NCBI GenBank assembly: GCA_009760855.2
Contig: WPIO01000001.1
Coordinates: 15,106,001-15,170,000 of the forward strand
Source of the DNA: Cristatella mucedo
Lineage: Eukaryota; Bryozoa; Phylactolaemata; Cristatellidae
Length of the DNA stretch: 64,000 nt
Direction: 5' to 3'
Every line of letters begins with the position of its first letter. Positions within the stretch are counted from its first letter, which is position 1. A program made the position numbers and the translations under genes. The notes beneath the pieces were generated by a model, which had not been told where the DNA came from, did not search any database, and worked only from the letters and a program-made list of their open reading frames with translations. Below are positions 55,385-64,000 of the stretch, one piece after another.

Positions 55385-57030
55385 CTTCGAGTAGTCGCCA
55401 TACATGAGGCTGCCGCTGAAGCCCAGGTATAAGATGCACGGGGCAACGAGCAGCATGCGAACGTCGACCAGGACTCGCCCGAGGTGCAGCAGGCTCAGGC
55501 GCAGGGCTCGTCCCGCCGGCCCGGATTTGCGCTTGGTCAGAGGCAGATGCGAGGCGGTAACCGCTTCCAGCCTGGCGCCGTCGCCACGCCTGCTGCGCAG
55601 GAACATGGCCGCTGTCAGCACGCCGCAGCCGACAAATGCCCCGAGCACGGCCAGCAAGGTGAAGTGCTTCTTCTGGTCCATGACGGTCTCGAGGCTGCTG
55701 GCTGCACCGAGCTGGCTACTGCTGCCGCTAGCCACGAGGGTGGCGTGCGTGCCGCACAGCTGGCCTCCAGCAGCAACAGCCAAGGTGCTTGCCGCTGCCG
55801 CCCCAAGAGCCGAGCCATTTGTCGGCGCAGCTCCGACGCCCGAAACGGTCGGCGGTGCCGGTGCGCCGACCTGGTCGAGCACGATGGACGAGACGACATT
55901 TCCGACTACGCACGACGCCTGGTAGATCGTGTAGAATATCGTGTTGAATCGAGCCACGACCGAGTAGTAGGACTCTCCGAAGGTGGCCGCATAGACGGCG
56001 GCCAAGTTCACCATGTAAACGCCCTCTGCGGCCCACATGACGCCGAGCGCCAGGCCCTGCAGCAGGGCGGCGGGCAGGAGCGTGTAAGGTGCCTGGAAGA
56101 AGTTGGCGGCCACGTACAGCAGGCAGGGCAGCATCGAGGCAACGATGGCCCACGCTGGACGCAGGACGAGCATGAGCGGGTAGCCGCACACGGCACCCAG
56201 CCACGACAGCGCGTAGAGGGCGGCGAGCGTCTGCTGGCCGAGCGCCTCGTCGGCTGCAGTCAGGCTCGTCTGCAGGTTCCGGCAGGCGAAGAAGGCCGAG
56301 TGGAGGAACATGAAGCACACCGAGACGGCAAGCAGCTTAGAGTAGCACTCGCGCTTCACCGACTCGGGCGTCACCAGGCCGGAGCCAACGGCGGCGACGA
56401 GCGAGTCGCGCGCGATCATCTTGGCCGCCTCAGCGAGCGGCAGGCGACCCTCGAGCGTGTCGATGTACTCGGGATTGTCGATGAGATCGACCATCGCTCC
56501 GTGGCCAGCGTGGCCGCGGTGGCCGCCGGCCGCAGAAGCCTCCTCCTCGCAGCCGAAATCGTCACAGCCGTCGGCGTCGGCCGAGTCTCGAGGATACGTG
56601 CTGCCGCTGCCAGGCGTCGACGGGCAGTCGGCGGCATTGCCGCCGGAGCAGGCGCCCGTGAAGTCGACGTTCGACAGCAGGATGGACGAGCCGAGGATCG
56701 AGTTGACGTCGTTGGCCAGCGACAGGATGCCGACACCGTCCTCGGACGGGCACGTGAGGTCGGAGAAGTTGGACTGGAAAGAGCGGTTCGACCGATTGCT
56801 CTCCGACGTGCGTGACGTGCGCGACATCTGCGACACGAGATGCCGACGCGCCAGGGCAGCCGACTGAGACGATGGCTGCACGTTGGTCTGCTGCTGCAGC
56901 GACGGCAGCAGCGGAGGTGCGCCGCCTCCGCGCGCCAGCTCGCTGGCGAGCGGCGGTGGCGTGGGCAAGTCTGCCGCCACCACCGTTGCAGCCGAGGCTG
57001 CCGTGTCGGCATCACCCGCGACGTCACCGA
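55385..57030 (-). CDS. UNC93-like: UNC-93-like membrane protein gene B, large exon
   Basis: Encodes about 548 residues homologous to the large exon of gene A. The donor is AAG|GTAGGT at 55385/55384. The proposed acceptor GGTGTGCCTAG before 57030 gives the same entry phase as gene A. The open frame continues to about 57226 without an ATG, so the true 5' boundary is less certain. The hydrophilic N-terminal part carries M-S-R-T-S-R-T-S repeats and A-N-D-V-N-S-I-L-G-S-S-I-L-L, shared with gene A. Family blocks follow: C-R-N-L-Q-T-S-L, Y-A-L-S-W-L-G, G-V-M-W-A-A-E-G, Y-Q-A-S-C-V-V-G-N, a loop with one N-G-S sequon and a C-G pair, and G-F-S-G-S-L-M-Y-G-D-Y-S-K. Gene B is far more GC-rich than its surroundings. 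Membrane location is expected; function unknown. Confidence 0.9.
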
Positions 57031-58204
57031 CTAGGCACACCGTGAAGCGCACCGGCGGTGAAGTGCCGAGACCTGAGCGACGACGTAAAGAGAAGCGAAC
57101 GGTCGGCGACCCAACGACAGTGTACAGGAGGCTCAAGCGGGGCTCCGAGCCGGCTATCGACCAACGGGGCTCCAGCTTGAGACCGGAGCTGCTGGCGCCA
57201 AAACGAAAGCGAGCAGCACTACACACAAAGTGCTCTCATGGCAAACCAACAGCCAGCAACGATCGATCCTGTCATTCGTAGATATGTGCAGGTGTCCATC
57301 GTCCTAGGCCTTATCAACCTTTAACCAGGCAAGTTAAATACAGTAGACATGCAGGAATGCAAATACATATCGTGACCAGGCCTGTCGGCAAGGAGGATAG
57401 TAGGCGTTAGACCCTTACTCGTGTACAGTCAGCCGGAAGCTGTTCACTGGAGGCCGGCCACCGGGGAACGTGCCCTTTGGCCTTCCTTGGAGACTCGATA
57501 GCCGAGGGTAAAGTCGGGATTTTGCAACGGAGGACAAACCGGTAGATGTGTGTCAGTGGCGACCGCCAAGAAGCCTATTTTGACACACTCAAAAAGAAAT
57601 TCGCACCTAAATTACGAAGCCCTTCATCGCCCGACAGGCCCCTTTAAACCAGTCTAAAAGAACTAACTATTTAGAGAATCAAAAAATAATGTGCCCAAAA
57701 CATAATGTCAGCTTCTTTAAAAACCGGCACTGAATCTGTGCAGCCCTTGTAGGCTTTCTGGTCCTAGCTACAACCCATTGGTGGAGAGATGACCTTGAAT
57801 TAGTAACACTGACAAGCCTTGCTACGTACATACTTCATATTTATTTCTTTTTACTCAATTCTTAAACCTGTCAAGTCCCTCTCTGAAAGCATGCCATCGA
57901 GAGGGGCGGCCAACATGATATCGGGTAGGATGGAGAGGAGAGAGCAAAAGGTTCAACAGAAGCTCCCTTGACCTCATGCAATCCCGTGACAGGGTAACCA
58001 GGAACAACACTGCTGACTATTAACAGCCAGCAGCAACATTAGGCGACTTGCTACACTTAGTAGCTGTATATCGTTACTAACCAGGTGCCTACGGAGCTTA
58101 TTTAAGAGATTTAATTATTTAGCATTTGCTTAATTGGGATGGTTCTACAAGCCTTTGACCCATACTCTGCTTGATTTGCTCCATCTTTTGGCATGCATCC
58201 TTTG
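57031..58204. other. Upstream of the gene B large exon, no exon recognised
   Basis: 57031-57226 stays open in frame with the large exon and is equally GC-rich, so it could be coding if the acceptor at 57030 is not used. Beyond that, no splice-bounded coding block was found. The first exon(s) of gene B are missing. Confidence 0.4.
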
Positions 58205-59430
58205 CTTGACACTATTGATCACCAAGTCCTTCTTGAGTGCCTCTCATATCGCCTGGGCATCACTGGCACTGCACTGCAATGGCTCAGGTCATACCTCAGA
58301 GGAAGACTTCAGAGCATTAATGTCAACAGACATCAGTCATCCGATGAAACTCTAAAGTATGGAGAATCCCAGGTACCCCAGTTCTTGGTATACTTCTATT
58401 CACAATTTTTACTTTTCTTCAAGCTGATATAGTCGCCAAGCACAACCTAATCTTTCAATTTTCAGATGACACACAGCTGTACCTGTGCTTTTATCCCTTC
58501 CTGCCTTCCAGCTTGTCAAACTCTCTCAACTCACTTGGATGGCCATACATTTTCTCAAAATTGAGTGACCATAAAACCAACTTACTAGTTATGGCCGAAC
58601 CTGGAACTACTCAGAAATTGGAAAACATAACTCTTAAAATGTGCACGGCCAGCAGATCTCCTTCCTACAGAACCTATACAAAACCTGTCTGTGCTCTTCC
58701 ACTTTGGCCTTTTACTAGACCACTACATCTGTTCCAATCAGGTCTGCCTACTTTCAGCTACACAACATAACCAAAATTCGAGCCTGCCTACATAGGGATA
58801 CCACATCCAAGTTGGTCCATGCATCTATGACATCCGGTCTTGACTTCTTCAACTCACTACTCGCAGGTCTACAGGCCTGTACACTATAGCGCTTACGGTT
58901 TTAGCCCAAGACTAAGAAGCATGGCTTGTCTGTCTTGACCACCAAAATTGCTACATTCCACCACTTATCACCGACCTACAATGGCTCCCAATCAAGCAGT
59001 GTATGGGCTTCAAGGTTTTGTCACTCCCTTTTATATCCCTTCATTCCCTGGCTCCAGCCTACCTATCGGAACTGCTTGCTAATCAGGTCACGCAACATGA
59101 CTATCCCTCATCGGACTGAACTCAACAAATGTGCCTCTAACAAACAAACAAACCACTAACACTTTTAGAGACCGGGCCTTTAGCTTGGATGCTCCCAAAG
59201 CCTGGAACTCAATCCCGACTGAGGTCACAACATCCCCTGACTTGACATGTAAAAAGAAGCTAAAAATCTGCTTGCTTTTCACAGCAACCGATGGTACTGT
59301 GTGAATTGTCCTTTGTGTGCTTTTATCACTAAGCAACTTTTGTGATTCCTGTGCAGCCTATCCAAAGTGCCTAGAAAGAGATTTATTTCTCTTAGGCACT
59401 CTAAAGAATATCTTATTATTATTATTACCC
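58205..59430 (+). pseudogene. L2-clade LINE, 5'-truncated and decayed
   Basis: Starts within motif A (L-D-T-I-D-H-Q-V-L-L-E, about 58206) and runs through remnants of motifs B, C and D (F-S-D-D-T-Q-L-Y in an altered catalytic block, D-H-K-T-N-L-L-V-M) to the tail at 59366-59430, ending (ATT)n. Many frameshifts. A short AACAAACAAACAAACC insertion lies near 59142. Confidence 0.83.
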
Positions 59431-62407
59431 CTCGAGCAGACAGTCAAGATATATGTCTAAAAGAGCACCATCTTCAGGCCTCATTAGCCTCGGCTACACC
59501 CAACATTTGCTTAGCTTCTTTTAAAAAGAGGTGGTAGCCTTTTCCGGACACAGAGTATACCTCTACAATCAAAAGACTAGTCGATTGGATGGGGTTTCCC
59601 CCCTCTGAGATGCTCTTCAATTGGTTTCCAGACAAATTTGGAAGGAACAGCAAATACCAAAACAACGTCACCAGCATCGATGAAGCATCGTGTTCAGTAA
59701 GAGCACACAGCAGTCAACTTTGGCATACGGTTCAAGTAGACCAGCAGCTGCACTGGCCTCAGAACCAAACCAGCACCTGAGATCTGCCAGCACTGCCATT
59801 AAAAAAACACTCCCCAGTTAATAATAATAGTAATAATAATAACACACTTGGTAAAGCGCCCTCAGAGAAATCAATCTCTTTCTAGGAGTTTTACATTTGC
59901 TGCAGTTGCATCTTTTTGACGGGTAACTGGACACTTGGATTGTCCAAATCAACACAGGCCTGTCTGCAGACAGCCCTGCTTGACCTGTCCCGGCAATCAA
60001 AGAGCCGTAGTGGCCAGTTTCTTCAGAGCTACGCAGCTTGCAATAGAGCAAGGTACGGCGCAGCGCTCGATAACTCTGCGCTGCGATGCTGCGCTGCAGA
60101 GCTGCTGTTGTGCTACTGTCCAGTTGCCAACTAGCAAGACACGTAGTCTAGCTCCCTGTTGTAAAAATGTATGAATGACCTACACAGCGATCGAAACCAG
60201 CATGAAAATATTAGAGCTGAGCTAGACTGCAGAGGCTGAAGCCACCTGCCTAAGCCTGCTGCTCATGTCACTCAAGCAAGCAGCCTTCACCTTCTATGGA
60301 TAGAATACAACAGCTGCATCTCCTCCCCCTTCCGGTTCGTCGGGGCAGCATCTGCCACGACCCGACCCCATTAGTTAGGCCAGCCGATAATGAAGCAGCC
60401 GTTTTCTAACCCCGGGTTGATGATTGGCACACCCTTATCACACCCCTGGCTGTGCCTGGTAACTTGCCTAACGATGTTCAACAGCATACGGTTCTGGAGA
60501 TGCTGCAGGTCGGGCAAGCACAACTGACACGAGGCTGCTGGCTAGCATCAGTCCACTGGAAGCCATCGACAGAAGGCGACATCAAGTCTGACCGACTGAT
60601 TTGAAAAGGTCGGTCACAGCTTCCTTCGAGTACTGGCTGCTCTAGCAACCAAGCCGCCCAGGCCAACCACCCTAGCAGCGAACGGCATGCCTGCTCGTGC
60701 ACCTGGGCCTCCTGCATCACAGAGCTGGCCGAGAACTCGTGGCACCCGAGGTGGCATTGGATATCGGTCGACTCTTCAGCCCACATCCACAGACGAGGCT
60801 GGTTGGAAGCTTCCTCTGTGCAGTGGCACTGTGTATGGCAGTCGTGCCGAAGGATGCAGCTGGGCACGAGCTGCGGTCACATCTTAACCACCCACACGCA
60901 TCTGTAGGCCATCATTACATTATAATACTAATTATACTAAGGCACTTGTTTCATAGCATCCTAAGAGAATTAAATCTGCTTGGGTGTTCATGTCTCCTTC
61001 ATTTGCTGCAGGGGCAAGCGTGACGCGAGCCCCTGCGCTCTTCTGCTTTAGGGTGAGAAAAGAGATGCAGTTCAGTAGCAAGTTGGCGCGTGTTCAAACA
61101 ATGATTGAGGAGCATCTCAAAGAGAGCAAAGCGCATCGGCACAAGAGTTAGCGATGCATGAAGCGAGGAATGCATATAACAGCTGCCAGTGCCCAAATGT
61201 GCATAAACCTGCCTCAACGTTACAGGTCTGGCAAAGACCGTCCTGCTTAGGACCCGTGCGGCAGCACTGCCCACAGTCTCTATCTAGACAGATACCTGCC
61301 CAGTCTCAGCAAAGAGGCGAGATGCTCTCGCTTCACGACCGCGGGTTCGAGCCCTGCTGAAAGGCAAAATCCTTTGCGGAACAGACACAGCTGAGGCCAG
61401 CTTCAGTCGGTCAATACACGAATGAGGCTTTTGAATCTGCTAAGCATCTCTTTAGATAGCAGAGTGAGCAGACTTGCAGGTTCCGATGAAGCTGGTCCTC
61501 TCGGCAGCCAGTCCCAGTAGCTTCGGGAGCTCGGCCGTCGGTCGCTCAGCATTGGAGCAGAATCAGACCAACGTGATCTGCATGCACAGGCAAGCTGCAG
61601 GATTTTTAAACGGATGCAAATTTCACACAAAGCCTGTACATAGATTCGTCGACCAGTGAAGTTTTGGCAAATTGGGAGGGTGGCGCTGGCATACACAGCA
61701 GCTCTCACCCTGGCTCAGGAGGTACTTGGAAGAGTGGCTCAAGCCGAGTTTACACGGTAAGTCTTGCTTCCTACCTACTTCTGACCTAGTTCGGTCTTCC
61801 TTTTTTGCAAAAGTTTACACGGCCAGTCTTCCTCTAAGTCTTGCTTTAACAATTGCTTCTATCGCCTGCCACCTCACTATTTGATTCTTGCGTGACTACC
61901 TTGCAGATTCTGATTACCAGGGACTCTCGTGGAACGCTTCGATGATTTTGCCGGTAGAGTCGTCCCCCATGCATTTCGAAACAAAGAAAAAGGCATGCCC
62001 TTGATGACGACTACGATCGGTGTAAAATGTGGCAAAGGTGTAAAATCGCATTCGGCTGCTGGGTCTTTGCTAAGTCTTGCTTAAGTCTTGGACCTTCCCT
62101 CTCCCAGAACTGGTGACGTAAACACAGAAGACTGAAGTAGGTAGGAAGTAGGTAGGCAGGTAAGAAGCAAGAACCGCAGTGTAAACCCGGTTTCAGTAGA
62201 CAATGGCAGTGTGCCTTTTGTCAAGCACGTCGTCGCTATTGGCGATTCAGCTGCTTCACCAATAACAACCGGTAAAGTACCTCACGCAGCAATGAGTATC
62301 CACTGCTAGCCAAGCTTCTATCAGTATCGTTCTCGGGACCTCAACTCAAGGTAGCCAACTAAGAATCTCGACATAGTATGTAGTTTGGGCAGGGAGTCTT
62401 GTATAGA
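59431..62407. other. Unassigned sequence with two antisense L2 tails
   Basis: Minus-strand L2 tails occur at 59820-59905 ((TAA)n then AAGCGCCCTCAGAGAAATCA) and, more decayed, at 60926-61015. A GC-rich frame at 60478-60867 (minus) has a W-L-A-W-A-A-W-L-L hydrophobic patch but no recognised family. Near 61330 a GGGTTCGAGCCC motif resembles a SINE B box, without the rest of a SINE. A T/A-rich direct repeat of AAGTCTTGCTT-type words recurs at 61757-61845 and 62068-62085. No gene recognised. Confidence 0.4.
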
Positions 62408-62690
62408 CATTATGCAACGACATCTAGTCTCCTGCTGCCAACTGTGACCCGTGCTTTCCTGCCATTCTGAGCTGCTACTTCCTTGAAACTGGCTACCTCA
62501 ACTGCCTCTCTGACTCAGCTATGCTTCTCATTTTCTCTTTTTTGCGTGAGATAAAGTCTGTTGGCTAGCGAATCCATACTAGACTAAAAGCTGCTTAGGC
62601 TTTGGGTGCGCTATAGAAAACTCACCTGCTTAATACCCATGTAGTCTTTGGTGGCTCTGTGAATTACAGACAGAGATACATTACATTATG
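62408..62690 (+). mobile_element. LINE-B 3'-end fragment
   Basis: Matches 13530-13795 and 29345-29620, including GAGCTGCTACTTCC, CTACCTCAACTGC, AAGTCTGTTGGCTA, GCTATAGAAAACTC and the terminus CAGAGATACATTACATT. Confidence 0.85.
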
Positions 62691-63107
62691 GACAACTCGG
62701 GTCCTCTCGAACACTCGATGTACCTGTGCGACATCAAGAGCTGTGGCCTCTTTGCTCACGGTGCTGCAGTCACACTCACTGTGCTGAGGAACGTGCACCA
62801 GAGCCTGTGAAGGAACCGGACGTGCGACACCTTGACGTAGCTTTCGGATGAGTGACCACGTCTTACGGTAGAGCTTTGCCTAAACTTGACGACGGTACAG
62901 CCCGCACCCCAGCAACTGAGAAGTGTACTTGGCCGATGCTTTTAGTGTGATGGAACTGGCCTCCCTGGTAACCTTTCTCGGAGCGACAGCCGAGGAAAAC
63001 GGAACACACGACTGAGCCAGCAGCAGTGTTGTTCGCCTGGCTCAAGAGAGCCAGGCCCTCGAGCGGCCATCGCCATTTTCTCCTTCGGTGAAGATGGCTC
63101 GCTCGAT
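62691..63107. other. No gene recognised
   Basis: Short frames on both strands without domains, between a LINE-B and an L2 fragment. Confidence 0.4.
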
Positions 63108-63510
63108 TCTGAATCAAATCGTTTAGCTACACCTTGTACGAACCTCAAATCCTTTGGAGGCATGCCTCTAGCTTGGATGCTCCCAAAGCCTGGAACTCAA
63201 TCCCGACTTCCACCACGACATCCCCTGACTAGACCACATTTAAAAAGAAATTAAAAACGCACCTATTCATCATAGCATTTAGTAGGTCCAAGTGATTCGT
63301 CCTTTGTGTGCTTATGAGTGCTGATACTGTGCGTGCTGCCACTAATCGAATGACCATGATGGCCCTGTGCATGTCACCTCTAACCATGTTATGCTTGACA
63401 TTGAGCATGCTACCAGTAACCATTATATCGTGCTTCCTTTACAGCATATATAAAGTGCCTAGAAAGAGTTCAAGTTCTTCGAGGGCACTATACAATTTTT
63501 TTATTATTGT
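63108..63510 (+). mobile_element. L2 LINE 3'-end fragment
   Basis: Corresponds to about 54175-54600 of the intact-frame L2 (CTTGTACGAACCTCAAATCC, GCTCCCAAAGCCTGGAACTC). The 3' UTR and a stem-loop tail (AAGTGCCTAGAAAGAGTTCA) end in a short ATT tract. Confidence 0.85.
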
Positions 63511-63683
63511 ATCAAAATGAGGCGTCTCGCTGGTATTGACGATGCCTCGCCGGGTCTCGACAAGGCGGCCTCATTGGTCTGGACAAAGACGTCGAGATCT
63601 CTCGGATGGAGAGAGTTCAAACTTAGCTTGGCGCCAAAGGTGTTCACTGCCCAGTTCCGATGGACTCGCCAAGGACATTTGAC

Positions 63684-64000
63684 ACTAATAATAAGAATAA
63701 TAATACAGTTGATAGAGTGCCGTCAGAGAACTCAATCTCTATCTAGGAGCTTTACATTCACTGAAAAGGAAACGCGATTAAATGGTGAGTGGTATTATGC
63801 TTGATAAACATCATGAATAACATGGTTAGGGGTGACATGCACAGGGTCAGCATGCAAGTGTGGTTAGTGGCAGCATGCACAGTGTCAGCACACATAAGCA
63901 CATAAAGGATGAATCACAGGGACCCACTAAAGGCTGTCATAAATAGGTGTGTTTTGAATTTATTTTTAAATGTGGTCAAGTCAGGGGATGTCGTGACGGA
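63684..64000 (-). mobile_element. L2 LINE, 3' end on the minus strand, cut by the window edge
   Basis: (TAA)n at 63688-63704, the tail stem-loop in reverse, then 3' UTR words (AACATGGTTAGGGGTGACATG, CAGCATGCACAGTGTCAGCA). C-terminal coding sequence continues past the window end (GTCAAGTCAGGGGATGTCGT). Confidence 0.88.

Noticed and set aside
55484..56815. 443-codon plus-strand frame opposite the gene B large exon
   Set aside because: Same reason: the antisense shadow of the UNC-93-like exon.
60478..60890. GC-rich frames on both strands that might be an upstream exon of gene B
   Set aside because: No family motif, no splice sites in a matching phase, and no similarity to the gene A region.
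61325..61380. tRNA-like B box (GGGTTCGAGCCC) near 61340
   Set aside because: No A box at the right distance and no match to SINE-A or SINE-B bodies. Too little for a tRNA or SINE call.

Overview
The window looks like animal (metazoan, probably invertebrate) nuclear DNA. It has large introns with consensus GT-AG splice sites, a metazoan-type UNC-93 membrane protein family, L2-clade LINEs with (ATT)n tails, tRNA-derived SINEs, MITE-like elements and long microsatellites. There are no operons, ribosome binding sites or bacterial genes. I cannot name the species.

The only genes I can support well are two tandem paralogues of the UNC-93 family (MFS fold), both on the minus strand. Gene A has exons at 23274-21335, 15457-15322, 9388-9254 and 8444-8224. 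Gene B has exons at 57030-55385, 50472-50337, 50137-50006 and 49813-49590. I reassembled both from splice sites. Exon order, intron phases (1, 0, 1, 1) and exon lengths (136/136, 135/132 and 221/224 bp for the last three) agree, and both end at a stop codon. Each encodes a long Ser-rich cytosolic N-terminal region, then about 12 membrane helices. The first exon(s) of each gene were not found.

Most other sequence is repeats. 0-5 kb: an LTR-like repeat, SINE copies and a decayed Ty3/Gypsy integrase. 5-14.3 kb: truncated L2 copies, one carrying a nested second LINE family (LINE-B), plus a MITE. 17.5-21.2 and 31.15-34.2 kb: two collinear, oppositely oriented arrays of a degenerate ~175-bp repeat flanking the large exon of gene A. 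One contains a 956-bp foldback element with a 5-bp target duplication. The other contains a near-identical inverted copy of a segment from 35.4 kb, and a SINE. 40.9-44.3 kb: a telomere-like tract, (GT)n, (GA)n, an 11-bp minisatellite and LTR-like sequences. 45.3-47.8 kb: an antisense L2. 52.1-54.6 kb: an L2 with an uninterrupted 731-codon reverse transcriptase frame inside the first mapped intron of gene B. 58-64 kb: more L2 and LINE-B fragments.

The L2 LINE and a tRNA-derived SINE family (SINE-B) share the same 3' stem-loop tail, which fits the SINE being mobilised by the LINE machinery. No CRISPR arrays, rRNA genes or convincing functional tRNA genes were seen.
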